From positions 1,015,677-1,079,676 of the forward strand of contig JAQFVV010012405.1 of assembly GCA_028023455.1 (NCBI GenBank): a stretch of DNA of 64,000 nt, written 5' to 3'. The position numbers were made by a program, and so were the translations under genes. Each line of letters begins with the position of its first letter. The first letter of the stretch is position 1. Below are positions 22,687-34,400 of the stretch, in pieces. Source of the DNA: Epiperipatus broadwayi (lineage: Eukaryota > Onychophora > Udeonychophora > Euonychophora > Peripatidae). The notes below the pieces were generated by a model, which was not told the origin of the DNA, ran no database searches, and saw only the letters and a program-made list of their open reading frames with translations.

Positions 22687-23183
22687 ATATATATATATAT
22701 ATATGAAGGAATATTAAGAAAGTAAAGGAGAAGAATAAGAATATGCTTTTAAAAGTCATCATCTCAATTCTTGTATCAAAATCGAAAAATAATCAAATAC
22801 TTCTTCTGCTTGTTCAATATATCACTGTCATCCCATGGGAGAGAACCATTATTAAAATTGTATTATTGTTCTGAGGTTGTACATTGCTTTCTTTGCTTCA
22901 AAACAAAAAAGATTTAGAATGATCACAGTAAGTGAAAGTTGGCATTTTTTTGTTCACTAATCATTTTTAAGCCTTCTTATCAATTGCTGAACATCTGTCT
23001 TCTGATCTGTATATTTATTATGAAGTCGCATATTTAATTTATTATTCTGCAAGGCAGGATGATTTCTATTAATCAAATTACAGTTCATGATTTTTATCTT
23101 TAGTGAACCCAAGAATAAACTTACTTTCATTCATAATACCCTCCACAAGAGAATTCCTTGATTCAGTAATATGAAAATGGTCT

Positions 23184-23440
23184 TTGCCCTATGTGGTTTA
23201 GCATAGTTGGTGGAGCATTAGACTTGGTATTGGAAGGTTCCAGGATCAATAGGTCTGGCACTCAAACTTCTTTTGAACTCCTGAGTAATAAAGTCATATG
23301 CCTTTTTTGCCCAGTGCAGTTTGACACAGTTGATAGAGTATCCCATTTATAATCAGGAGGTATCCAAGATTGATTCTGGCACTTGTAGTTCCAATGCTCA
23401 AACTTTTTATGAACTCCTGAGCAATAAGGCTATTGGCATT
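23184..23440 (+). mobile_element. Two tandem tRNA-derived SINE-like units
   Basis: Unit 1 (23184-23303) has a box A-like TAGCATAGTTGG, GGAGCATTAGACTTGGTATTGG and a box B-like GGTTCCAGGATC, then a tail CTCAAACTTCTTTTGAACTC. Unit 2 (23309-23440) repeats the order with CAGTTTGACACAGTTGATAGAG and the tail GCTCAAACTTTTTATGAACTC. The words resemble a tRNA body followed by a shared tail. The tail recurs on the minus strand at 38870 and 63185. Inserted within the LINE relic. Confidence 0.6.
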
Positions 23441-24305
23441 TTTTACAACAATCTTGAAGAGCCAAGTTAACAATTTTAGTGTTCAATGGCTGTTGGAATT
23501 GAGTGTGGGTAGTAGATTCTTAAAAAGAATAAATGCCAATTTTCTTATGAATATAATTGGAACAATATCTATTTTTTAATGCAACTATCACTTCAATCTT
23601 GTAAGTAGTAATCTATGATCTGTCCATTAGCCATATAAGTTCTCACATAATGTAAACTTCTCTTGTATTCTGGTTCCTAATAATAGCATAATCTATTAAA
23701 TGCTATTGGTTTGAACATGGGGTCATTCATATTCTTTTATAGCAATCTTTCAGTCTAAAAAAAATCTTTGGAATAACCAATTTGTTTAATAATAACATAC
23801 CATTTACATTTACGGCATTATCACCAACAACTTTGGTCAAAATCTACTATTTATAGCAGCATGTGTATTGATGTTTCTAAGAAGAAGAAAATCCACTTTT
23901 TAATGATCTTGCTGTAAAGATGCTATCCAGGATGGAATAAAAGTTTTTCTTAACTGAATTCTCTGAAAATAAAGTTGGAGCATATGCACTAGTAAAATGA
24001 ATACTTAGTACCATTATGCAATACAATTTTTGTCATTGGGATTTCAATGATACCATGAATTCCAAGAATAGAAGGTGCTAAACTAGGCTTCATAGCAAAT
24101 CTAACACCATGCATTTTTCTTATACTGACTCATATTCTTTCTTAAAAAACTTGTAACTATCCACTTGTTCTATTAAACTTTCTTCCTATGAAAAATAGCT
24201 TTCAATAAGAACAGGTATATTAATCTTACTTCTTGTTAAGATCCTTATCAGTATAGCCCAAAGAGTATATAACAAGGAGAGATTGCACATTCCATGTGCC
24301 TCTAT

Positions 24306-25349
24306 TTAGAAAAAAAACAGACTTATAATATTTTTAGGGCTATTATTATTTTTTAACTATTATTATTTCTATCATTGTAATGAATAATTTGCCAGTCATG
24401 ATAATCTAGCCAGACTATGTGAGATAGGCCATATTTAGACCCCTTTTCTTTCTCATCTTTGGAAGACAAGGAGATTTCTAAATAGGACTGCCTAAACAAA
24501 AATATTTGCCAAATGCCTGTCTCAAATTCAGTTTCAAACTGATTCATTAGTCATTGTATTGTCTTAAGAAAAGATCATAACTAAGGTCTGCCAGTCTACT
24601 AAGCTTATTCTCATTATTGCTTTTTTAATTCTCAAGGATTTGATTTTTTTTAAAAAAAAGAGAAAGAAAATTGAAGTCAGAACTATTGTATATGCAATTA
24701 AAGAATAAAAATGTGGTTGTGCAAACATACAATCTCATTATCATAGTTAATTTAAGGGAATGACCTATGGTATGAGGTTCATGGTGACTAGATCATATAC
24801 CAATTTAAATGACCGAAGAAGAAAAAGGAAGAAAGAAAAAAAATGTATTGGAAACAATGAACCAGCATCCTATCTTGTTATTTTTTATATATGAAAGTCA
24901 TTCTACTATCCACCACTTGTGGACGTCTGTCTGTAGCTTGAGTATAGCACTTAATATTAATAATGAGCCAGAGTTATTAATATCGCCATATGACAATCAT
25001 ATTACAATCTTAATAATAAAGTTTTTGAAAAAACACATTTCCAATAAGCATATATTCATGATAATATTCATTATTTTATCTTAAATTTTATATTTCTTTA
25101 ATGAAATAGTAACAATACATATATCTAATAATTCTATTCCATATATATTACAACAGAAATATTAATATATTTATTTTTGGTAGAAACTCAAAAAAGAGAG
25201 AAAAATACCTAAAATTTCTCTTTTGTGCAAATATACCCTTTTCTTTCTCTTTGTCCTAGAAAAAACCTCCAAATTTTCCTCAAAATTTTATACAAGAAAA
25301 AAAAATTTTGTATTTATTTTCATAAAGACATATATATATATAATTATAA
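24306..25349. other. AT-rich interval, nothing recognised
   Basis: Frames at 24353-24547, 24809-25084 and 25223-25488 are low-complexity and show no domain. Confidence 0.4.
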
Positions 25350-25560
25350 ATATGGGGGATTTGAACTCAGACTTTCAAGCCACTTCAACTATCCAAACTA
25401 TCTTATACTACTCAACCATCCACACTATCTTGCACTACTGATACACAAAACCACACACATGCATGTATGTGGTCATGTGTATCAATAGTATGAGATAGGG
25501 TGGATGGTTGAAGTGGCTTGAAAGCCTGAGTTCAAATTCCCTATGTTTATAATTGGGCTC
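25350..25560. repeat. Family-2 tail as a foldback (no ribozyme)
   Basis: The left arm has GGGGGATTTGAACTCAGACT and AAGCCACTTCAACTATCC; the right arm has GGATGGTTGAAGTGGCTT and GCCTGAGTTCAAATTCCC, its reverse complement. The centre holds CATGTATGTGGTCATGTGTATC, the word that follows the ribozyme in other family-2 copies. The ribozyme part itself is absent. Confidence 0.65.
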
Positions 25561-25683
25561 TAGGTATAAGAATGCCTGATATTTCAAATCTTATATATAA
25601 TTATAAAAATTTAGGTCTATCTTATAAATACATAGTTGCTATAAAATTGAAAATATCCTATAGCATATTTGAAGAGTTACATT

Positions 25684-25696
25684 GGGGGGGGGGGGA
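25684..25696 (+). repeat. G homopolymer (about 13 bases)
   Basis: Single-base run of G in an AT-rich setting; could be a length-unstable tract or an assembly artefact. Confidence 0.7.
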
Positions 25697-28600
25697 CTGA
25701 AATGTCAAAAATTAGTCACTATGGTTCAAATCCTTGGCAATGTTATCTGTAATTTTTGAGTCGGTAATTGAATGGCAAGTCTATTATGTTTTGTAATTAA
25801 ATTTTTGGAAGGTAATCAATCAGACTATTATTTCAGGATTTTTTTCCCACGTTTTTACAACAAAGCAATCATCAATACACTTTTAATAACCATTAACCAA
25901 ACCTTTTATAGCTCCCAATAATGGCAACGCAAGTTTTGGTTAAGAATATTATTAAAAAGTATATTATTAAAAAAATACTTTTTTAAAAAAAATACTTTTT
26001 GGAATGCTAGATTTTTTTATCATGTTGGTCGTCATAATCAGTGTCTGATGTTAGATTTAACTATTAATAATTGCCAGTTTTACAATCTCTCAGCCTTGAA
26101 TCATTCTCTAATGATGATCAGTTTCAACAGATCCAATTTTACCACATTAATTTATCGATTAAATAGTTCCTCAGGAGTCATATGCGACTCAAACATCAGA
26201 AGTGATAGGTTGAGCTTCAATCTTGCAATCTTTGGCTAACAATTTCATCATTCTGCTTAAACTGCACAGTTCTTGTTTATTTATAAATTTATAGATTTGA
26301 CTTATGTATATTAATATTAACAGATATTTTTATTTATTTATTACTAATAAAAGTAATAAATGAAAATCTTTTTCATTTTAATTAAAGATGAATAACTATT
26401 TCAAGTATATTTACATATTAGTAATATCATGTCATTACTAATTAATATTTTATTGATAGTTGTCAACTTTGGAATAACTAAAACATTTTAAGAATAAGAC
26501 GTGAAGCTAAACAGCTTGCCTTATGTTTGTATCATTAAGTGTTTCATATGCTTTTACTTAAACAGACCACCGATCTGAGAGTTAATAATTCTCCACTTCA
26601 AATACTAAAAATAGATTATTTTTAACTGAGAACTTTCTGCTGCAAAAGCTTCAATCAGTTGACGCGTCCATCACTCCTCTCAAAGAAGGAAAGTTTAGTA
26701 ATCAAAGACAAGTTGTAATTAAATATAACGGAAAGCCAGATTTCAATTAGTTCAATTAAGGTTTTAATATAATGCTATAAAAATTAAACTTTATTTGTAA
26801 ATGTAATTGTCCTATTCATCATTTAATGTTATTTTATTACGAATTCATATTCAACGATAATTTAAGCTAGGCGCGCGTGCACACACACATAACGAAGTTC
26901 ACGTTTTAACAAATGAACTGGTAAGTTTTAAATATCAACACTCAACTAATTATGGATCATATTTAGTGTAGGAGTATATTGAATGTCTACTTTAAAATGA
27001 CATTTAATTAATTTTTTAAATAAATTAATAAAGTTTTAATAATTTTAAATTTCTGCTCACAATTCGGAATTCATATTTTTTGCGTTTATAGTAGGTTAAA
27101 AAGTTAAACAGTCTTGAGATTAATTACTTCAGAGCACATCAGTATGGCGAAGAAATCAGTACTAAGCAAGATGATAAATATTCAGCTAGACATTTACTTA
27201 CTGATGAATTTTGGCTGACAAAATAAAGAAGTCAACCCGGTTGGCAATTTGAAAAAATTTCGAATTTTTTTGAATTAAAACTCCAGGTTACATCATTGTA
27301 AATAGAGTTGATAATCACTATGTCACGAAGACATTAGACGATGTAATATATATATAGTAAAAACTTCATTGACTCAGAATGATTTAATATTAATATGCAC
27401 GACTTATTTCAACTGTATAATGTCCTTTTTTTAAAAAAGGAAAAAATCAGATATATCTTAATTCTTAATTCAAATAAGAATATATAAGATCGATGTGGAA
27501 TTATATTTTCGGAATATATTTTTCCGGAAAATATTCGAACACAATCATTAATATATATTTTAAATGCTAATCAAAAAAAATTTTAAAGTTTAATTATATA
27601 ATAAAATAGTTTTCAATGAATATGTTTTCCACATTTTTTTTTGTAATCATTTCTCTGCGAAAGTATTTTTAACATCTGAATCAATACTATATCTAATTTT
27701 TAAAATCTTCTGCAAAGAACAATCAAGAGAAAGAATAAATACCACTTCTATAATCTCACTTATATGGCATTTTGTTATTAACGTTGTAATATATTTATTA
27801 ATTTTTCTCCATCAGTAGGCCTCTCTTTCTCACCTTAAAAAATTCTGCCTTTTAACGTAATAATTCCATCATTTCTAATTCTTATCACTAAGGTTTTGAA
27901 AAAATATTAAATAAAACATTGAAAATTGATATATTTGGATTGTAAATTTTCATGTGCCTTCAACAAAAATCGATTTCTTTTGGTCTTGTATATTTAATAT
28001 ATTTCAATTACCTGATTGCCCCCCGCCGGCTCCCTTCATCATTTTTCATCTATTGTTACACTGACTTAATTTAAGTAACAACATTATTTATTTTTATGCA
28101 AATTGTTTTTATAGATTTTAATTTATAAAAAATTCAATTAGTTTGCCCCCTATGTATATATAATAATTTCAGAAGCCAATAAAATTTTTCTAGAGCCATC
28201 TTTTATTAAATTTAATTAACTATTTTGTCATATATCATCATCTAATTATCTTAGTAGATGGAAATAATACCATTTCTCATGCTTATTAAGTTCTTATTAA
28301 GATGTCAAATGTAAACAATGACATTTGTGAAATTCAATATTAAATTCAAATATATGTTATTACAAAATCTCAGTTCATTTTAGACTTCGTGTAAATCAGA
28401 CTGTGTAGCACAGCTCTATAAATTTGATATTAAATCTTGTAAATGTCAGTATCCGTACTTGTTATCTTAATAAAAACTTAAAAAGCACTCAAAAGTTTTG
28501 CCATTTTTTGTTTGCTAAAAAAATTGGATGATGAATTAAGATAAAATAGTTAAATTAAATTTAATAAAAACGGTGCTAGGAAATTTTTATCAGCTGCTAC

Positions 28601-29090
28601 AATTATTATACATTAAATAATGTTATTTAATTACTTTTTATAAGTGTATGTGTATATATGCGTATGGGTGCTAAAATATTTATTACATAGAATTTGGTAT
28701 AATCTGCAGTTTCAGGCAGTAAGCAATCATAGTGAGAAGGTTCTTGGTATTGTTTGGTATTATTTATGTGTGGAATGTTTTCATATATTTACTTTTATAA
28801 ACCATTCTAGCCTTGAGTATTATTAGATTAAATAACTCAATAATACATAGTTACAGTGCAGTTTGAAAGTTAAAATTGACTATTTGTTAATCTGCTTACA
28901 AAAACAGTCTATATTGCCTGTTTAATGAGGTTTATTTAAATTTCTTTGAATTACAAATTTCAATCTCTTTCTGTCAAATGTTAATCTTTAATGTCTATAT
29001 AAGCATTTTGGATCATAGATAAAAATGGGTATCCACTTTGATAACAAATAGATTGAGGTTCTTGGTATTTTTTAAGTGTGTAATATATTT
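25697..29090. other. AT-rich interval, no gene recognised
   Basis: About 3.4 kb with no shared repeat I can establish. A CA/GCGC patch near 26870-26890 and a GC-rich CCCCCCGCCGGC-like patch near 28020 are the only compositional changes. Confidence 0.4.
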
Positions 29091-29094
29091 ATAT

Positions 29095-29330
29095 ACTGTT
29101 AAAAGGAGGTTGACTTGACAGTAGTTTTAAATTGATGATTGTTATCGATATTGGGATTGTCTAAGTGTTGACTGTTTTCTAATGATTATATATATATATA
29201 TATATCCCAATATCAATAACAATCAACAATCTCAAACATTGTTAAAAGGAGGTTGCCTTGACAACAGTTTGAGATTGCAGATTGTTATTGATATTGAAAT
29301 TGTCTAAGTGTTAAATGGTTTATATATATA
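29095..29330. repeat. Nested direct and inverted repeat
   Basis: A word starting GTTAAAAGGAGGTTG.CTTGACA and ending ATTGTCTAAGTGTT occurs twice (29098-29170 and 29240-29315). Between them an (AT)n run is followed by an inverted copy (CCCAATATCAATAACAATCA). It may be a partly duplicated foldback element. Confidence 0.6.
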
Positions 29331-29817
29331 TGCAAAATCTAAACTAGCTCACATATTAAAGTAAATAAATCAATTCTCAACAAATCACTAGCTAAAATTA
29401 AATACAAGTCATCTACATATATTTCCATGCCAATTCAGATTTCTAAAATGAAAAAAAAAACACAGAACAATATGTGTCTTCCCATCACTGAATTTACATC
29501 CCAATTACCTTTAAAATTAAATGAATTATGATTAACTTAATAGCTTCAGAATTATAAAACTTCTAAACATCACATGATCATTATCTCATACTAGCACATA
29601 ATTGTTATTAAACAAGGCAAAACTCTCTCCATACAGTATGGGTACTGAATTGAGTTCAGACCCATATGACTATATAAGCTATTGAGCTTAGATTGAAAAT
29701 ATTATTGTGTTTTCAATTTCATTCTCATAGTTTTGTAGTTAAGTGGAGATAAAAGGTGGTTGCTGGAGGGTTGCATTAGATCCTAAGATCTAGGTGCAGT
29801 GCTCTCAGATCCAAGGC

Positions 29818-29859
29818 TCCTCACTGATGATGGCCACAAGCCAGAAACTAGTATGGAGA
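29818..29859 (+). ncRNA. Hammerhead ribozyme motif (family 1, dimer unit 1)
   Basis: Stem I TCCTCA (29818-29823) with TGGAGA (29854-29859), one C-A mismatch and one G-U. Core CTGATGA 29824-29830. Stem II TGGC (29831-29834) with GCCA (29840-29843), four full pairs, loop CACAA. GAAA 29844-29847, minimal stem III with loop TA, cleavage triplet GTA 29851-29853. GUA fits the NUH rule. Confidence 0.75.
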
Positions 29860-30273
29860 TATTGGATGAGTAGGCACTAGATAGGGATTTTATGCACAAT
29901 CCTTCTAGCATCCATTGATTACTCTGATTGGCACAGGGTGGCACTACTGTATGGAGAGAGTTTTGCCTTGTTTAATAACAATTATGTGCTAGTATGAAAT
30001 AGTGATTTTGTGATGTTTAGTGGTTTAACACCAATCCTGCCTAATAGGATAGTGGTGGATATGGTTGTTAAAGAGCGAAAGCTACCAAAATGTATGGGTA
30101 CTGAATTGAGTTCTGACCCATATGACTATATAAGCTATTGAGCTTAGATTGAAAATATTATTGTGTTTTCAATTTCATTCTCATAGTTTTGTAGTTAAGA
30201 GGAGATAAAAGGTTGTTGCTGGAGGGTTGCATTAGATCCTAAGATCTAGGTGCAGGGCTCTCAGATCCAAGGG

Positions 30274-30315
30274 TCCTCACTGATGATGGCCACAAGCCAG
30301 AAACTAGTATGAGGA
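30274..30315 (+). ncRNA. Hammerhead ribozyme motif (family 1, dimer unit 2), best-formed copy
   Basis: Stem I TCCTCA (30274-30279) with TGAGGA (30310-30315), six Watson-Crick pairs. Core CTGATGA 30280-30286. Stem II TGGC (30287-30290) with GCCA (30296-30299), loop CACAA. GAAA 30300-30303. Stem III is one or two pairs with a TA loop. Cleavage triplet GTA 30307-30309. Compared with TGGGGA in the other copies, the third base here restores an A-U pair in place of a G-U. All invariant bases are present. Confidence 0.8.
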
Positions 30316-30831
30316 TATTGGATGAGTAGTCACTAGATAGGGATTTTATGCACAATCCTTCTAGCATCCATTGATTACTCTGATTGGCACAGGGTGGCAC
30401 TACTGTATGGAGAGAGTTTTGCCTTGTTTAATTATAAAACTTTATTAAAAGATATTTTGATTTTTCTCTCCTTTTTATTCTTTTCAAAGAAGTTATGACT
30501 AACATAATTTTAAATGCATTTTTATTTTATTTTATTATTTACATTACTCTTATGAACTTTCACTCTTTTCTTTAAACTCAAACTACTTTGACAGATGCTC
30601 ACAAAAACAGAAATAATATAAATAACTCTGGGAATTGTAATCCTATCAAATTTTTTTTAATATTAATCAGCAAATTTTTTAAAGTCATTCCCTTTCTCAA
30701 TACTGCTTTCTTATAAAACATATTATGGTTCCTTTGTAAAATATTATAAGAAAGCAGCTTAAAACATAAAGAAATAGAATCATGCTTTACTTTTATATTA
30801 ATGTTTTTAAAATCACTATTATCATTATTAA

Positions 30832-30978
30832 ACCCCACCCCCCCCCCCCCCCCAACCCCCCAAAAAAAACACACCCCCCACCCCCACCAACCCACCCCCA
30901 CACCAAAAAAAAAGAAACAACCCCCCAGCCAGAGCCCCACCCAACCAACAAACCAAACCCCCCAAAAGGACAAACCAA
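30832..30978 (+). repeat. C/A-only low-complexity tract
   Basis: About 145 bases with no T and almost no G on the plus strand, starting with a long C run, in a genome that is otherwise strongly AT-rich. The four overlapping frames found here on both strands are proline- or glycine-rich artefacts of composition. The opposite strand is G-run-rich. Confidence 0.8.
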
Positions 30979-31627
30979 TTAATATAAGGAGAATAGAGGT
31001 AAGAAGGGGGCCCCTACAAAAAAAAAAAGCCATATACCCCTAAATAAAAAAAAACCAGGAAAAAAAAAGCCTGTGTTCAGTTATTATATTATCATTATTG
31101 TAATTCCCATTAAACAAAATATCTTAATCAATTTATCAGAATAGATCTATTATGTAATCTTTATGATTTTTAAAAAAATAAAGCTCTATTTTTAGCACTG
31201 TGTAACTTCTCATTTCTATAACAAAAACTTCTTAATACATTTTGTGGTTAATAGGCTCATAGTTATCAGATCATAATTATTTTTAAAAATTTTCGATCTA
31301 AAAGTTTTAATTAAACAAAAACACATCTGCTTTCTAAAATATGTTTATAGGAATAGCAAAACTACTAAGTTTATTTAACAATCTTTCAATTTATCCTTTT
31401 CTATTAAACATACCCAACAAACTATTTTAAATACACACATTCATTATTAATAATTTTCCTTTCCAAATAACTAATATAAACTGAACAAATATAACCTATT
31501 ATTCCATTTTTCTTAACGCTATAAAATTTATCATTATAAGTAAATCATGTAGAATCATTCAACAACAAAAGGAAATAACTTAATACCCATAATTTTATAT
31601 CCAGACAGAGATCCACTATTAACTATC
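30979..31627. other. AT-rich interval, nothing recognised
   Basis: No gene, RNA or shared repeat. Confidence 0.4.
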
Positions 31628-31750
31628 AAAAAAATAAGAGCAGTCAAGCGTTGGTGGCCTAGTGGTTAGCATAGCTGCGTTTCAAGCAGTTGTCCCAGGT
31701 CTGCTTCCCGGCCTACACTTTGACATATAAAAAATAAAAAAATAAGAGCA
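31628..31750 (+). mobile_element. tRNA-derived SINE with clean target-site duplications
   Basis: The body (31642-31735) contains the box A-like TGGCCTAGTGGTTAGCAT and the box B-like GGTCTGCTTCCCGG, spaced as in a tRNA gene, followed by an A-rich tail. The flanking repeats AAAAAATAAGAGCA (31628-31641 and 31737-31750) are identical, the mark of LINE-mediated insertion. A related, truncated copy is at 58215. RNA polymerase III could transcribe it from the internal boxes. The acceptor stem is not complete, so it is not a working tRNA. Confidence 0.82.
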
Positions 31751-32628
31751 TTAATACTACTTAATTAACATATTGATATATATATAAAACCATCAACTAA
31801 CTTCTATCTTAAAGTTGTTAAATTTAGCAAAAATCTCAAAAAAAGACAAGACAATATATTTAGCAAAATTAACTAGTCAACCTGGAAATATCTTCAACGA
31901 TATTAATAGTAAAAAAAATTAATTAAAAAAACCTTTGTGAATTTTAATATTCATAAACATTTTAGCTGACTTTAAATCATTTGGATAGCATTTAAATACT
32001 CCAACCTATTAAAAAAAATTAAATGTTCCATTTTTCTCAAAATACATGTTAAATTCCTTGTAATGAAGTTACCAAGATCATTTTCTAATTAAATATATTT
32101 ATCTTCTTCCAATTCTTTATTTATCTTTTCTTTAAAAACATATTTTATAATAACAAAATATCCAGTTTTGTCTTCACAAAAAATTATTTTATCATCAGCC
32201 ATTAACTTATTTTAAAGATATTCAATTTCTGCAAAACTTTATAAAAAAAATTTCTTTAATTTTTAAAACATTATTTAAAACTTAGCTTACCCATTAACAA
32301 ACACCATAGAGGAATCTGTAAAGAATCCAACCAGGACATAGAATCACTTTAGGTTTTATTAAGACCTTTATTTCTGCCATAGATCTGACAGAAATTGCCC
32401 ATATATATATATATATCAGTGACTTATAAGTTCCATTTATAAAGAGATAAGTGCAAAAGTCATGATTGAACTGAATCTAGTGTTGTAAAACTCTGGTTGA
32501 ATCTAGAAAAGTCAAATCCAGATGGTTTCACTGTTAAATCTGGAAAAATATATTTGTTAGGAACATAACACCATAAATGTAATATATAGAGTACATACAA
32601 AAAAAACTCTTAACAAGCTTCAAAAATA
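31751..32628. other. AT-rich interval, nothing recognised
   Basis: One (AT)n tract near 32400; otherwise featureless. Confidence 0.4.
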
Positions 32629-33035
32629 CTCTCAACCCCATACATTTTGGTATGGATACCGAACTGAGTTCAGACTCTTATGACTATATAAGCTATTGAA
32701 CTTAGATTAAAAATATTATTGTGTTCTCAATTTTATTCTCATAGTTTTGTAGTTAAGTAGAGATAAAAGGTGGCTGCTGGAGGTTCCATTAGAACCTAAG
32801 ACCTAGGTGCAGTGCTCTTAGATCCAAAGCTCCTCAGGACAAAAGCCAGAAACTAGTCTGGGGATATTGAATGAATAGGCACTAGATGGGAATTTATGCA
32901 CAAGCCTTCTGGCATCCATTGATTACTCTGGTTGGCACTGAATGGCACTACTGTATGGAGAGTTTTGCTTGTTTTAATAACAGTTATGTGCTAGCATAAG
33001 AAATGGTGATCATGTGATGTTCACGTGAAGCTTTG
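32629..33035 (+). mobile_element. Family-1 hammerhead repeat, copy F (ribozyme deleted in core)
   Basis: A single plus-oriented unit from TACATTTTGGTATGG to the ATGGTGATCATGTGATGTTCA end. Stem I halves TCCTCA (32831-32836) and TGGGGA (32859-32864), GAAA and GTC (32856-32858) remain, but the core reads GGACAAAAGCC: CTGATGA and the 5' half of stem II are lost. Not active. Confidence 0.78.
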
Positions 33036-33264
33036 TAATAGTTATGAATCAGCACATGATCAGAGGTTAATGTCCTTCAATTACATATTTTTTTGTAATT
33101 AATAGTAGTAGATGGATTTGTTTTAAAACTTTTTTAATAAATATTATCTTCTTATAAGCTATTCTGATAAATTAATTTACAGAATCTTGTTTAATGGAAA
33201 ATAAATAGTGATAATAATTTTAAAAAAAAACATTAATATAAAATCAAAAATATGTCCTGAATAC

Positions 33265-33380
33265 TATAGTTTAATGATAGAATGATAGATTCCAGAGCTT
33301 AAGGTTCTCATATCAACTCCAATTTTGTCTCTTCTGATATTCAGACTTCTTATAAACTCTTAAACAATATAAAACATTTG
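33265..33380 (+). mobile_element. SINE-like remnant
   Basis: Words TAGTTTAATGATAGAATGATAGATTCCAG, AAGGTTCTCATATCAACTCC and a tail ATTCAGACTTCTTATAAACTCTTAAACAAT parallel the SINE units at 23184-23440, including the CAAACTTCTTATGAACTC tail. Decayed. Confidence 0.4.
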
Positions 33381-34134
33381 ATTATTTACTTATTTATCTT
33401 TTAAATTAGCTTCTTGTAAGATTTTAAGGAGCAATCATAATGTACTTGGTAATAATAAAATAACTTGGAGGAAAGTTATTTTATTAAAGAGAAAATTTAT
33501 AGGGACAAAATTCCTAGAGTTGTTTATAGTTATCCCTAGCTTTTGTAAGAAATTGTAAATAGGCCAAAGTAGTTTGAACTTGAGCTGAAAAAAAAAGAAT
33601 GAAGGTTCATAAAAGTAAAGAATAAATACCATAGTTCTGTATTATACATCAATAAAATAAATATTGTTTCTAAGATTATGTTTAATCGTGTTTTTTGAAA
33701 AGAAGAAAAGAAAAATCACGGAATCTCTTTTAATGAAGGTTTATGATTCTGAAAATATTAACCTAATTAAAAATTCATTTGATATTAAAGATATTTAGAA
33801 TGAAATTGGAATAATGGGGAAATAGGATAACATTTATTTGTTTGTGTTGTATTGCTTTTCAATTGAGAAGTTTACCACCTTGATAAAGAAATCGTAAAAG
33901 TTTGGCTTATCCACTCTATCAAGCTTGGCAGTTATTTTTTTAAATGTGCAGGTTTAGGGGCCTATATTTTTCCCCACAATTTTATTTTACCAAATACATG
34001 TTAGTTGTTAAGCGGTTGTATTTAAAATTTACATATTTTTTTTTTTTTGTTCTTTTTAAAAAAATTTTTTTTTTCTTCAAAAATTAATTTTAACATTTAC
34101 ACTCCATTTATTATTTTGTATTAAATAAAGTTAT

Positions 34135-34236
34135 TAATATAAAAACAAATATATATATATATATATATATGAAATGGCATTCTATTAATATAAAAACAAA
34201 TATATATATATATATATATATATGAAATGGCATTCT
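34135..34236. repeat. Tandem duplication around (AT)n
   Basis: About 50 bases (TTAATATAAAAACAA, (AT)n, GAAATGGCATTCT) occur twice in tandem. Confidence 0.85.
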
Positions 34237-34400
34237 TTTTTAAGAAGAATAAGTGAAGATTATTAATGTTAGTGGTTTGCAATCCCTAATGGAATAAATA
34301 ATGCATAAGTATCAAAAGAATAATTGCATTTGTTCAACAATACAGTCATGGACTGGAACAACTACTTTAAGATCATCTGCATAAAATAAAAGATTCATTT
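34237..34400 (-). pseudogene. LINE RT fragment, minus strand
   Basis: The minus strand reads LLFYADDLKVVVP (about 34395-34355), the catalytic YADD box of a non-LTR RT, followed by HDCIVEQMQ. It abuts a plus-strand LINE piece at 34400, so two LINE fragments of opposite sense meet here. Confidence 0.6.

Larger units (their letters stand above)
21000..24305 (-). pseudogene. Decayed LINE (APE endonuclease + RT), minus strand
   Basis: Reading the minus strand from 24300: GTWNV, the start of apurinic-type endonucleases; then GVRFAMKPSLAPSILGIHGI (about 24110-24050), NGTKYSF, YAP-like residues and FYSILDS-like sequence, all in the order of LINE endonucleases; then a DFDQ trace of the GDFN motif (about 23850) and RTYMANGQ..DY near 23630. 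The RT part ends with FRLSSYQLENVCDLK (about 21615-21570) and an ILKRCNVKFFHWKDWRRIQ tail near 21200. Every block needs frame changes. Two SINE-like units (23184-23440) and a 135-bp foldback (22554-22686) are nested inside. LINE proteins nick DNA and copy their RNA; this copy cannot. Confidence 0.78.
29563..30431 (+). mobile_element. Family-1 hammerhead repeat, copy E: tandem dimer
   Basis: Two plus-oriented units in tandem, each with TATGGGTACTGAATTGAG, TATATAAGCTATTGAGC, GATCTAGGTGCAG, a hammerhead motif and GAGAGAGTTTTGCC. The distance between the two predicted cleavage sites (29853 and 30309) is 456 nt, the monomer length. The array is flanked on the left by an inverted copy of the family's end (29563-29637: ACATCACATGATCATTATCTC to CATACAGTA), so the whole has terminal inverted repeats. 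Tandem short monomers with a type I hammerhead match the layout of metazoan retrozymes. No protein is encoded. Confidence 0.88.

Noticed and set aside
27201-27240. CTGATGA followed by a 6-bp stem (ATTTTG/CAAAAT)
   Set aside because: The next bases are AAAG rather than GAAA, and there is no stem I; likely chance.
30599-31043. Proline- or glycine-rich frames on both strands
   Set aside because: They are produced by the C/A-only tract and have no domain.
31642-31735. Functional tRNA gene
   Set aside because: No complete acceptor stem, degenerate box B, A-rich tail and flanking target duplications: a SINE.
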